NCBI GenBank assembly: GCA_961205875.1
Contig: OY540809.1
Location: 10,614,267 to 10,678,266 of the forward strand
Direction: 5' to 3'
Length of the DNA: 64,000 nucleotides
Source of the DNA: Sialis fuliginosa
Lineage: Eukaryota > Arthropoda > Insecta > Megaloptera > Sialidae
The position numbers were made by a program, and so were the translations under genes. Positions within the stretch are counted from its first letter, which is position 1; every line of letters starts with the position of its first letter. Positions 23,508 to 34,480 of this stretch are shown here, one piece after another. Below the pieces are notes generated by a model. That model saw only the letters and a list, made by a program, of their open reading frames with translations, was not told the DNA's origin and did not search any database.

Positions 23508-24836
23508 TATACCGCCCATGTTTGGAACATTGGACGATCATAATGTGTCCAAATAATAAATAAACGGTTATATTTGTGTACTTACATGTTTGTATGATAT
23601 GTCTGAACGTAAATAAATATTAATTGGCATATGTACAAACAAATATTAATGCAAACAACATGCTGCTGGTCCCAAATGTAAAAAAATGTATATACGTATA
23701 TATATACGTATAAGTTCATTCATTTTTACTGCCAATTGTGTTATTGATGGTCTGATATTTTTTATATTCTAATGGCTGTGATGTTCACGTGAATTATACT
23801 TTATCGTATAAATAGTTAAGTATTTTTAAAAATAGACTATTTATTATTTTGACCCAAATTATTTTATAAATAAATTCCTGTTCTATTTCAACCTTCCGTG
23901 ACTTTTTTTTGGAACCTTTTATAGCTGATATTATTATTTAGTCCAGTTTATAGGTACTTTCGTAATACAAAAAGACCGTAATTGTTCGGGGGTACCTTCT
24001 AATAATTTCGCTATATTGGAGGGGTGAATATCTCGCAAACCGGTAATGCTACGATAAAAATAGAAATGTTCTTTTTTGTTCAGTACTAAATTTTCTACAA
24101 ATTATTTCCCGGCCTCTAACCGTTAAAATTTAAAATATTACATTAATAAACTAAACTTTATTTTTTTAATCTAAAGTGTATATACGTTTTTTTAGCAAAA
24201 AAAAAATGAAAAAACATAATAAAAACACATAAAACTTTAAACAGGGTGCATTTTATAATAAAATAATTTTTTCTGATTTTTAATTTTTGACGTAGGCCTA
24301 TTGTTATATGCAGGTCAATTTAACACAATCATCTCTTTTCTACTCAATATGTCCAAGGCTTATTTTAGTAGAACCATTAAATAACTTTGCAAAAGCTTAG
24401 GTAGAGATTTTGAACACAAAATTGGACAGGAATGATAATTTTTTAATAAATTGATATTTGTGTAGTTTTACTAAATGTGATTAAAATTGATTAAAAATGA
24501 TTTTTTAATATATCCGGATTGCACACCTTATAGAGAATTATCTACTTTAATTTTTGTCCTGTAATTTTTTCACGTGCTAATAGTCATATGTAAATAGTCA
24601 AATCCTATAGAGTGCGTCATACCGTATGCGAATATATAGTCATACTTTCTCCACAAAAACGGTTGTTTTAAAAAAAATAGAGAAAACCTTTTTTCATAAA
24701 AATTTAATAATACAATATTTATATAATTACCCCCATTGACCTCTGAGCCATTGGAAGTGAGGTAACTGTTTTTAGCGACATTAGTCCTTCAATATCTCGC
24801 AAAGCCGACACGATATCGTAGGAGACTTTTTACACG
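23508..24836. other. AT-rich gene-free stretch
   Basis: Contains the palindrome 'tatacgtatatatatacgtata' near 23691-23712. The part at 23980-24130 ('ggggtgaatatctcgcaaac') resembles repeat text but has no second copy here. No gene. Confidence 0.4.
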
Positions 24837-24932
24837 TTATTTAAAACACCGTAATGAAGGTGTGTACAAAAAATTAGCAAACTACTTTTTTTTTTCGCAG
24901 ATTTAATGAATTAATATCTGAAATTACTGAAT
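24837..24932 (+). repeat. Direct repeat J, copy 1
   Basis: About 95 bp ('ttatttaaaacaccgtaatg', 'aaggtgtgtacaaaaa') repeated in the same orientation at 25903-25997 with about 80-85% identity by eye. It probably belongs to a larger dispersed element that includes the neighbouring hAT-like terminus. Confidence 0.7.
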
Positions 24933-25009
24933 ACATAATACAATTTTGTATTATTTGCCTCACAAATATTTTTTTCTTGCAGTTTTTAGATAAAAAATCG
25001 TAATTTTTA

Positions 25010-25096
25010 AATATCCGGTATCCGGCTCGATAATTCGTTACTATCCGGTATTCAGCCGGATACCGAAGAGTTACCGGATATTCGTTTCATCTCTAA
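25010..25096. mobile_element. hAT-like terminus with ATCCGG repeats
   Basis: Several degenerate ATCCGGTA/TACCGGAT motifs in both directions lead to 'attcgtttcatctct', the kind of end (AGAGATGAAACGAAT on the other strand) seen in hAT-like elements. The partner end was not found, so it is partial. Confidence 0.5.
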
Positions 25097-25224
25097 TAAA
25101 TATTATTTATGAATACATTTTTTTTTCTCTTTAATAAAGTGACATGCAATTTACCTTTATTAATTCTTTTTCATTTAGGTAATATCATAATTTCATCATT
25201 TAATAAGTAAATTTTAACAATTTA

Positions 25225-25610
25225 GATCCGACCTTGATTAATGCGACAATTTCCCATCACTCAACGACCGCATATAACGAGATCTGAGGGTGTAACGTGA
25301 GCACGGTACATGACCATCAATGTCCACGACGACGTGCGAATGACACGTGAAGTGTATATAGAGGACAACACACATTGCGTAGGCGTTTGTTCTGATACAG
25401 CACGGATTACACATACAGTGCGGTATGAGGGAAGGGAGGGGGTGGATACAGTGACCGTCCCGTTGGATGATCAGGACGCTCGTGTGCTAATTAATAATCG
25501 GGTTACAACTGACTCCGTGGTTTTGCCATCAATTCTCTTTCTGCACGCCTTTCGGCATTATTTGACGGCAGAGTTTTCCCTCTACATTATCTACTGTATG
25601 AATATGTAAA
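25225..25610. other. GC-richer non-repetitive block
   Basis: Markedly higher GC than its surroundings. The plus frame 25310-25609 is open for 99 codons (starts MTINVHDDVRMTREVYIEDN), but I recognise no domain. The last 15 or so codons turn AT-rich as if running past a real boundary. It may be an exon, a regulatory block or part of the repeat that follows. No function is assigned. Confidence 0.25.
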
Positions 25611-25759
25611 TTGCTGTCGACATTTGGTTTTTTAATTTCCTGTATGGATGTGCAGAGATTGCTTGAATTATCTACTAGAATTATGTGTTTAATGCTTATA
25701 TAGCTTCCATTCGACTTAAGAAGTATTAATATGTATATTTCAAAAATTTTGTAGTTTCT

Positions 25760-25890
25760 TATACGAGTCTTGAGGCTTTCACGGTAATCTTGGCTTCTGG
25801 GTGTAAACCGCGTCGGTTTGATCGTGTTATCGGCCAACGTTTCGTCACATATTACAGTGGACATCTTCAGGGCTAATTAACAGAGACGAG
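25760..25890 (-). repeat. Repeat with hammerhead-like core motif
   Basis: On the minus strand it reads 'ccctgaagatgtccac', 'tgtgacgaaacgttggcc' and 'aaaccgacgcggtttacacc'. Such text is familiar to me as a dispersed insect repeat. CTGAAGA (25864-25870) and GAAAC (25839-25843) sit about 20 nt apart, as in the catalytic core of hammerhead ribozymes. The stretch between can form a short stem (GU-CAC with GUG-AC). A cleavage triplet is not clear. Confidence 0.45.
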
Positions 25891-25902
25891 CTAGTGCACT
25901 AG

Positions 25903-25997
25903 TTATTTAAAACACTGTAACGAAGGTGTATACAAAAATTCAGCTCACTGCCATTTTTTTTGCAGATTGGTTGCATTAATATCTAAAATTACTGTAT
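25903..25997 (+). repeat. Direct repeat J, copy 2
   Basis: Matches 24837-24932 ('ttatttaaaacactgtaacg', 'aaggtgtatacaaaaa', 'attaatatctaaaattact'). The two copies lie about 1 kb apart with unrelated sequence between them. Confidence 0.7.
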
Positions 25998-26002
25998 ATG
26001 TA

Positions 26003-26209
26003 TTTAGATTTAGATTTGAAATTGTTAAAAAATTTAAAATATACGAAAAAATAATCTGGTTCGCCTTAAGAAAAATTTCAGTTAACCAAATGTCAGGCAA
26101 TTTATCTTAACACTTTATCAGTTTTTATTTAAATTGTCTAATAAGTAACCTCCTTTGGTGAATTTAGCACGAGGAAGCACTGTGCATTTACTTGGCAGAT
26201 GTTTTTTTA
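26003..26209 (-). repeat. Family-A repeat, 5' part
   Basis: Minus copy containing 'atttagcacgaggaagcac', 'gcatttacttggcagatg' and 'caaatgtcaggcaatttatc', the reverse of the family-A 5' section. The 3' half is absent. Confidence 0.75.
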
Positions 26210-26330
26210 ATCATTTCTATTTTTTTGTGTGTTTCTTTTATTTTTTATATATTTTTGGAAGGTACAATAAAAACTAGATTGCTGAAATTCATAGACAACA
26301 TAAAATATTTCCATTTACAGTTAATATGTA

Positions 26331-26710
26331 CAGTCACCTGCAGAACTCGTCTGGCACCCTAAAGGCTAGAATCGCTTACAACAGATTTCAAATTTAAAGA
26401 CAAACATCATCGGTTATCTTTTTCTATCAAGATTAATACATTTAAATACTAGCATTCGGAATATCAAATATTTATTGCCACAAAATTTACTTATACAATT
26501 TTCAATAGATAATTTAATCGCACAAATATATATAAGTACTATAGACGAAAAGTAGTTTTTTTATCTAGCAAATGAATTTCAAAATATCTGTCTTTGTTTG
26601 ATACATGGAGAAATGATTTAAATATTATAATAACCAAATGGGAGGAGCCTACTAAGTTTGTGATAAACGAAAATGAATACAAACTGCAAGACCATTAATG
26701 CAGGCGACTG
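26331..26710 (+). mobile_element. MITE family F, copy with intact ends
   Basis: A 380-bp element with ends CAGTCACCTGCAG and the complement of CAGTCGCCTGCAT, and TA on both sides (26329-26330 and 26711-26712). This copy defines family F as a TA-targeting MITE, most likely driven by a Tc1/mariner-type transposase. It is shorter than the other copies because of internal deletions. Confidence 0.8.
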
Positions 26711-26712
26711 TA

Positions 26713-27833
26713 CCTATTGTTTTCAGAGTACAAGAAATAACTAAATATTTAATATATAGAAAACTATGCACTGAATACATCACATTTGTACGTTCACTTT
26801 TTAAACTCGAACTAAAAAGAACTAGAACAATGAATAGATTTTAAATAAATAAAATAGATACTTTATTATAATCACTTATTAAGAATTCATTAGAACGTGG
26901 ATTTCGTTCTAATAAATTATTTACCTAATTAAATGGGAGTAACTGAAATGTTGAAAATGTTTGTTCAACACAACTACGTAGATTGATGTCATCCTTCTTG
27001 ATGATTCTCATTTGTCTACAATTGCAATTACGCTTTCATTAATATTACATATTTAATGCAAAAGTTCTGAAATCATTTCTACACTAGTGTTTTACTCGCG
27101 CCATCAGAGTGTCGTTATTAATTATGTATCATTATTTGACGTGTGCAGAGGCGTATCTACACAGTTATAGAGTGCATAGTCATTAAATATGCACAGAGAA
27201 AAGGTTATTTTTAAATTTGTACTTTACATTTTACTAATATATCACTCTATGAATGAGGCTTGGCTTCTACAAATGGTGAACCCATCAGAAATCGATATAT
27301 CTCCGTAGCCTTTATTGAAATAAAAATAAATTTTATGTATGGAAAAAATCTTTAATTAAACACTTTACAATTTAAAGTGATTTTTTTTATATTCTACACT
27401 TACACTTTTTTATATTTTTCTTTCTACTTGCAATTTTTCAACTACACAAATTAGCTTTTACAACTGCAGTTTCCATTTTTGGAACTGCAGAAATAAGCGA
27501 CAGTTACACACTAAAATAACTCTTGGCTAGGTCTTTGGTTATGTCTTTCAGTCGGTCCTTGATCATATACGTATACAAAACTTGGGGATCATTTTAATCA
27601 GTTGGATAAGACGCATGGGTCTCGTAAACCCAGTTTATGTAAATATGTTTTTTTAAATTATTTTAATTTTGTTTATTGAACTGTTGGTTCATTTAGACAG
27701 CTGTAAATATGGTTTTACTTTAACGAAAACCGCCATTCTTATACGTGTCTTCTGTATAAATATCACAAGTGCTACATTATTTTTTAACCTGTATATCTCG
27801 GCGAAAAAAAATCATATACATATATAACGCTAG
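26713..27833. other. Gene-free stretch
   Basis: Contains a lone transposon end CAGAGGCGTATCTAC at 27146. The remainder is AT-rich with nothing recognised. Confidence 0.4.
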
Positions 27834-27841
27834 GTAATGTC

Positions 27842-28120
27842 TAGAGATTGGAAAAATAGTTGTTATTTTCAATGAAATAGTTACTAGTTTAATTTTTTTT
27901 CGGAAAATAGTTTTTTTTACGATTTAATAATAATTAGTGCAAACGACGCAGTAAAAAGTGTCGCAAATAGTTTTAAAATAGTTGGAAAGGTAGTTGCAAA
28001 TAATTGATTTCAAATTGTGTTCCATCAAATCAGTTTTCTGAAAACGGTGGAGATATGTAATAAAACTTACAATAAATGCATTTTTACGCAATAGTTGGAA
28101 AACTATTTTTCCAATCTCTA
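27842..28120. mobile_element. hAT-like MITE, TAGAGATTGG ends
   Basis: 279 bp with inverted ends TAGAGATTGGAAAAATAGTT and AACTATTTTTCCAATCTCTA, an 18-20 bp near-perfect match. It is flanked by a perfect 8-bp duplication 'gtaatgtc' (27834-27841 and 28121-28128). The interior is rich in 'aaatagtt' motifs. It encodes nothing. Confidence 0.9.
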
Positions 28121-28128
28121 GTAATGTC

Positions 28129-28735
28129 TTATTTGTCCTTACTCTTTCCTTTTCTAAGGTTCTAAAGGTACATATTTAAATTATTAGTAAATACACATTA
28201 ATACATGAATTTAGCCCGCCACTGGCACAAAACCAATGCTGTGGTAGCACCATAATACATTAATACATACGTTACATCATATGTACATAATCTGTTATCT
28301 TTTTCTGCATAGGTGTGTATACATTATACATGTGTATGTGTGTGTGAGCGCACAACCCATTACTACTGAATAGCAAATTACTGATTAAAATGTATGCATG
28401 CATCCAATAATTAATAATAGCCTTATTCGTCAACATAGATAACAACGCGGACAAACAATTATTGTTACTTTTAATCAGTGATCATTCAGTTTGATCAATG
28501 GAATCATATTAGGTATGTTTTTATATAACTACATACAATTTTTTTACTTTTCTGCTGTAGGTATTTCTATTCAGTAAATGACTTTTTGTTTAATTTAAAA
28601 ATGTATGTTTTTATTTTTTATCGTATTTTTGTAAAACAAGTTTTTTTTTCAATACACTAGCTGGCTTATTTGTGTTATGTTTTTAAATAACATGTAATTT
28701 GTATGTTTTGTTAATTCACGTTATTTTTTAGACAC
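28129..28735. other. AT-rich gene-free stretch
   Basis: Nothing recognised. Short CA/TG-rich text lies at 28315-28350. Confidence 0.45.
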
Positions 28736-29140
28736 GTTGAGGGGGGGGGGGGTCTACAAAGTGTGGCATGGTGTGACAAGGGGGGGGGGGTAGGAGTCAC
28801 AAGCTTCGTGACGTTACATCTAAATAATCAAAACAATGAATTTTATATGAGGAAAAATGACTATGTTGTTAGTAACTCGAGACCGATGAAGAATAATTGG
28901 GAAAATTTCAAAAGTGCTAGGTAAAATTTCATATAATTTTTATTAATAAATGAAGAAATTTTATATAAATAAAAGTAATATAAACTTTTTTTTCGTTGAT
29001 TTTGAGTAGGTACCTACTTATTGTTTCTAAACTTGTGTGACGTTACAACAGGGGAAGGGGGTCACACGAATGTGACAACCTGTGACAAGGCCAGGGGACG
29101 GGTAAAAAAAATTAAATTTGTGTGACGTAATTTATTAACC
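28736..29140. repeat. Dispersed repeat with poly-G tracts and 'gtgacgtaattta' text
   Basis: Holds two G runs (28741-28752 and 28780-28790), repeated 'gtgtgacaag' and 'tgtgacgttac' motifs, and 'aatttgtgtgacgtaattta' near its right edge. Such text is typical of a common insect DNA-transposon repeat. Exact ends and target duplication could not be fixed. Confidence 0.5.
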
Positions 29141-29686
29141 ACATTATTAATTTTAACTGTTTGTAACGGAAATCCTAAATCTTATTTTTGGTTGCGATTT
29201 ATAGTTTTTTATTAAAAATTAATTTTCTTTGCTTATCTCAATATTTTTCAGACGTGGACTTATAACAGACAAATATCCAGGTGAAGATTTGATGCATTGT
29301 CGCCAATAATCATTATCAATAAATTATTTCCACTGTGAACCACATACACATACGATCAAATCATTAACCATATTAGGTCTAACCTAACGTATCCTTTACT
29401 CATTCGCATGCAGAGTATATCGCGATCTTGTACGGTAAGGGATTTACCCCCGAGTTATGAATATTATTATTTATCCTAGCGATCCTTTGTCACACAGGAC
29501 ATGTGTTCACACCACTCTGTCGACAGAACACAACGCACTCTTAACCCAGGAGTAGTCACGAGGGACATATGTGCCACAGTAGTGTAGCTAGACTTCAGTT
29601 GTGTATTAAAAATTTAATTTAAAAAAATGTTAACATTAAATGTACATATTTAATAATATTATAAATAGTTAGGTAATTATTTTAAA
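29141..29686. other. Gene-free stretch of moderate complexity
   Basis: The part from 29260 to 29590 is less AT-rich than average and not repeated in the window. It has no open frame. It may hold regulatory sequence, but no site is identified. Confidence 0.35.
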
Positions 29687-29963
29687 CCAGCTGTTCCCCG
29701 CGATCTTCGCGTTATATAATAAGATGTATATAGATTGTATAGAATTTAAGTTAGGTAGAACTGTCACTCATCAAGAAAAAGAAGTCGATAAAACTTTTTA
29801 AAATTTATTAGATAAAAAAAATTTTATCTAATAAATTTTTTGGAATACAAAGTGGCCTCTCCCTGCAAAATTTCATCAAGATCGGTTCAGCGTGTTAGCC
29901 GTGAAAAGGTAACAAACAGACAAAGAGACAGACAAACTTTCGCATTTATAATATTAGTATAGA
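29687..29963 (-). mobile_element. Helitron-like element B2
   Basis: Minus copy of the B family. Its 3' end has CCAG in place of CTAG on the plus strand, next to the hairpin text 'cccgcgatcttcgcg'. The 5' end is TCTATACTAATATTATAAAT on the minus strand. A perfect 18-bp inverted repeat with a 4-nt loop (29800-29817 and 29822-29839) lies inside. Confidence 0.7.
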
Positions 29964-30018
29964 TTAATTGAAATTAGATATTTGAAGAATTAATCAATTA
30001 TATTTATTATATATAATA

Positions 30019-30303
30019 CTAGCTGTTACCCGCAATTTCGTTCGCGTAGAATTTAGGTTAGGTAGGTGCTGTCAGACATAAAACTCGTGGAGAAGAAAAA
30101 TAAAGTTAGGCAATACAGACTTCTGTCGATAAAAGAGGTCGCGCCTACAAATGTTACACATCCATTTTTTATCTAATAAATTTTTCGGGATACAAAGTAG
30201 CCTATGTCCTTCCTCAGGATGCAAGTTATCTCCTTGCCAATTTTCATCAAGATCGGTTCAGCAGTTTAGCCGTGAAAAGCTAACAAACGGACATTAGTAT
30301 GGA
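30019..30303 (-). mobile_element. Helitron-like element B3
   Basis: Plus-strand start CTAGCTGTTACCCGCAATTT and end 'attagtatgga', i.e. a minus-strand element TCCATACTAAT...CTAG between A and T. The terminal hairpin 'cgcgaacgaaattgcg' lies 9 nt before CTAG. Well-kept body: 'gcctatgtccttcctcagga' and 'caagatcggttcagcagttt'. It lies just 55 bp from B2 in the same orientation. Confidence 0.75.
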
Positions 30304-30790
30304 TTTAATAGTTTCTAATTCTTTTTTATATTAATTAGCTACAATATTATTACACAAGTGTAATGTATATTTAATTTAATCACATAAACTTAATTTGAAT
30401 GATTCTACCCCAAACCACAAATAAATAATAATAATAAAATTAGTGACTTTTACAAAACACTGTCATAAATTGTAATTTATCAATTAATTGTTCCATCTAA
30501 CTGAATGTACCCTACAAAAGATAGAGCCTGGAGCCGGGTAAATAGTTCTTAAACTCCTTAAACTCACACCACTGCATTGTAATTATCGTGCGGTGGCTGC
30601 AGCTGACGACCTCCACGTCCTCCTCAAACACATACCACCATACCCCACTGCCAACACGTACATGTTCTTTATTATGTGTGCTTATTCATGTTATGGAAAT
30701 TACTATTCTAAAATACTGACAAAACCCCTGTTTAGAGACTCATTAAATATTATGTGTGTATATGTACAGATAAATGTGTGGATTTATATG
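30304..30790. other. Gene-free stretch
   Basis: AT-rich. The short GC-richer text at 30585-30660 ('gcggtggctgcagctgacga') overlaps an 82-codon plus frame (30593-30841) that runs into the next transposon end, so it is not called as a gene. Confidence 0.35.
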
Positions 30791-30792
30791 TA

Positions 30793-31605
30793 CAGTAGAG
30801 CATCGATTATTCGAAGCAACTGGGAATGTTCGGATAACTGATTTGCTTGCCTTTAAACCAGTTGCTGACATTTCATAAAAGTTACAAAGAAATGGGAACT
30901 ATTTCAACTAAGTTCAACCCTGAGACTGACACCCTTTTTTTAAATTCTTTATTTCTCATTTCAAGTAAATAACTGGTGGGGGACCAGATAAAAATATATA
31001 CGAAATTTTTTTCACTTGTTGACTCTACATCTTCTTGCAAAAACACCCCCTTAAAATTAAGATTTCTTTAAAAGACAAATATGAAATGAACTAAGGCGGA
31101 AATTGAACCCTTTTAGGATTACACTTCGAAGAAAATGTCTAAATAATCTTGTAGCCAGTTTTTTTCTGAACAATTTGCTTTTAGCTCCATGTTGATAAGA
31201 TAAATAGATGCTCAGATATTCCAATTTCTGTAAAACCCTTTAAAATATTGCCACCACGCGAAAACAAAAAAATTATGGTCATTTTGAACTACCAACATGT
31301 TACGGTAATTGCACACAAAAAATCAATTTAAGTAACCAGTGCTGGACCACATAAATAATTAAATAATTAGGAGCAATGTTTTTTTAATGTAAAAAATTAA
31401 AGTTCTGACGATGAAAAAAGTCCGATGAAAATCTATTCACTATAGACGGGTTCCGAGGTAAAATGCTAACTGCACCGGACTATCTTAGAAATTAGGGATT
31501 TTGTTGACATTTTCTTCCAATATAAACCAATTTCGTCTGTATTTGCCGACTAAAACGCTTTCGGTAAATCGATGTTTCGGTGTTCGGATAATCGATGCTC
31601 CACTG
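30793..31605. mobile_element. pogo/Tigger-like non-autonomous element
   Basis: 813 bp with inverted ends CAGTAGAGCATCGATTATTC and the complement of CAGTGGAGCATCGATTATCC, flanked by TA (30791-30792 and 31606-31607). CAGT(g/a)GA...CGATTATCCGAA termini with TA duplications are typical of pogo-type elements. I found no intact transposase motif inside. It could be a decayed full element or an internally deleted derivative. Confidence 0.75.
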
Positions 31606-31607
31606 TA

Positions 31608-32294
31608 TAAACATAGTTAGGTATATATGCATACATATATAAATGCCCCTAATTATTTGTGAATATATTAATTAAATTAAACTAAATTCAATATTAAGAA
31701 CCCCAAAAAAAAATTGAAATATAATTTTAGTACCAGCAATTATAGCTAATGGGTGTATTCCGAAATCGTTATTTTTAATAAACATTTTAAGGTTGGTAGA
31801 ATTTGAATCTAAAAGAGCTCCTATAGTACTTTTCTCAACTGATTCTTTTCAACGGATTTTCGGGTTAAGTAATAATTACTATAAATTAAAAATATATTTT
31901 TGCAAGATGATTTCTTGGTTTTATAAAATGTCTGAGGTACAATGAACATTCTTTGACGAATATTAAAAAAAAAGTGTTTAATTTTCTTGTGTGTGTTCAT
32001 TTTTGCTTTTTATTTCCGATTTTATTAGTTTTATAGCGATAAAAAAATTATTTTCAGAAAATAAATTTAGATAAAAATTTTCTGACACTATAGGTAGGTA
32101 CTTACCTTAATTAATTAATTTTTAATCTCTAATATTTTGTAAATTTGTTTTATAATTACTGTAAAGATTACCGAACGATTAATCTATCTGTATTTTATAT
32201 TTTTAACAGCGCATTTTTTTGGTAAATTATTTTTTACAAGGGCGGTAATTTAGCAGCCTTAGCGAGGAGATCTTCAACTTATAGTTACGTCACT
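31608..32294. other. AT-rich gene-free stretch
   Basis: It ends in a solitary 'agttacgtcactg' transposon end at 32294-32306, related to the 555-786 family. Nothing else is seen. Confidence 0.4.
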
Positions 32295-32479
32295 GGATAT
32301 AACACAGTTTTATTTTCAACAATATACAATATGTATGTATAATACCTAGTTTCTGCGTTCCACATTGCTCGACAAATATCATATTAAACAAGACCAAAAA
32401 AAGGTATTGAATAAAGAAATCAATAAGCCAATATCTGTTCGTTTGAGTATAAACAAATTCACCGGAAGACGGTTGATTT

Positions 32480-32660
32480 AAGTTATATGTAGTAGTATAT
32501 GCGGTCGTGACCTTTGGTCTGTGAGCGGTAAGGGTCGCTAACAGGTGAAGACAGACTTTGTCCCCGTCAGTTCAAAGCGCGCACTCGCTCTTGCTCATTT
32601 CCCCCAAAGTGGTCCGACTGACGAACGCTTTTTGTGGTTTGTAATTAGTACCTAACAAAG
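32480..32660. promoter_or_regulatory. GC-richer block with initiator-like TCAGT, candidate promoter
   Basis: Contains 'ggtcgtgacctttggtctgt', 'agcggtaagggtc' (donor-like GTAAGG) and 'cccgtcagttcaaagcgcgc', where TCAGTT matches the arthropod initiator core, followed by 'actcgctcttgctc'. No open frame of note. It may be a transcription start or 5' exon; this is an inference from composition and short motifs only. Confidence 0.25.
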
Positions 32661-34320
32661 TTATACATATGCCGTAGATATATATTTAATTACTTCATAA
32701 CAAATGTTAACACTACTTCACCACAGTGTTCGTAACGCTCCAGCAATAACAGCAAACTGGCATAGAGAGTGCAAGTTGAATTGAAAGTACCCGGTCTTAG
32801 TTTTGAGGATGTAGTAATTTTTCGAATGAAGACTGTTAATTTATAACATTGTGACAAGGGTCACTTATTCGACGAAATGTAACAAGTACATGGTCTAAAC
32901 TTTCACTCAGTTTTGGGCTAATAAATAATTAATGTAATTTTCATACCAGAGACTACGTGATGTTTATGAAATGGTTTTTGTTCTTCAACTTCTGCACATT
33001 TTACACGTTGTATGTTTGTTTGTTTCCTTTTATTTTCTCTATGGTTCAGGTTAAAGGCTGTCTGTTCTAATTTAAATATACGTCAAGGAGAACTCGTTAT
33101 TAAATATTCAACTGTGATGACTCTTTAATGTATTAAATATTAATTAAATAAATCGATTCTAAAGAGAACTAAACACATTGTAGATTTTGAACGTTGAATT
33201 TAATTAATATTTAATTCAAAGTAATCATCTTTTCGGAGAGTGGGGGGGGAAGGGGTAAAAAGTGCGATATTTTGTCCTCCATCTACCCAACTACCCCTAA
33301 CGGATTCGACTGAACCGATTTTTTATAATACTTTTCTTTAAATTGAGTTGTATTGATTCCATATGTGTTCTTTTTCCGATTTCTGTACTTATTTATTCAA
33401 ATTTTTATTGTAACCAGATTTATAATTCATATTTTAATGAAAATACTTACAGTTAGAAAAACAAGGTGGGCAATTCAGAAATAGAATAAATTTAAATACA
33501 GTATATCTCGACACTCATGTCAGAGCAACTACCAAGCGGGTTTTGGTCTCAAATTTTAGACCTACGAGGTACAAGTAAAAATGAAAACGTTTAACCAGTT
33601 TTAATGAGTGAAAAATTTAATAATATAAAGAATATATTCTGTACGACCTAACGTTTTTAATTTTTTGATTAAAGTTTTTTAAATTGAATAAAAAAATAAA
33701 AAGTAAATTTCGTATTTCCTCATTTTTGCTTGTAAATATATTTTTTTTATATTTGTACAAATCATAAGAAATAACTGTATTATACAATACTAGTCGGAGT
33801 TTTATTTAAGGGGTTAAAGTGGGGACTGGTACGTATTCACGTCAATCTCTCGACTGTGCATCCCGACACAGTCACACCCTTTTACTGTATTTTTTTACAA
33901 TTGGTAACCAAAAACATATAATTTCCTATATAATATTGAATCGATATAACTTTTATTATTGACAAAGTTTCAATTAAACATTGAACAGACCGAGATTATT
34001 CATATAGGATTAATGTTATTTTAAATAAACAATAAAAACTGTATTTGGCATGTTAAATTAACACTCTGTATACTACGCCCAGCTATAATCCGTAGCTTTC
34101 AATTAAAACAAATGTAAACGTATTCACATTATGAAGATAAAGCGCCGTGTTCTAAACAAATCATAACAAAATCGTTTCAGTTTAGCATTATCGAATTTTT
34201 AATGGCCATACATGAAACGTATGGGATTTCAGTTCGGTGGTAATACCCAAAATATCAGTGCTTCTCAAAAGTTATAAATAGTTTTTATTAAATAATGTAT
34301 TATATAAACATATAATCTTA
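32661..34320. other. AT-rich gene-free stretch
   Basis: A G-rich tract lies at 33240-33255. Nothing recognised. Confidence 0.45.
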
Positions 34321-34321
34321 C

Positions 34322-34480
34322 TAAAAAACATCTGCAAAATTGTCAAGTGATTACACAGTGATTCCTCGTGCTAAATTCACCAAAGATATTATTGAAAATT
34401 ATAATAAATACCGATAAAGTATTCTGATAAATACCATTTCATTTTTATGCAAGTTTATTAGAAAATATTTATAATTTTCT
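34322..34480 (+). repeat. Family-A repeat, 5' fragment
   Basis: Matches the 5' section ('taaaaaacatctgcaaa', 'gattcctcgtgctaaattca', 'ataccgataaagtattctga'). The 3' half is missing. Confidence 0.7.

Noticed and set aside
29380..29400. 'ggtctaacctaacgta' considered as insect telomeric repeat (TTAGG)n
   Set aside because: Only two loosely matching units; too short to be a telomeric array.
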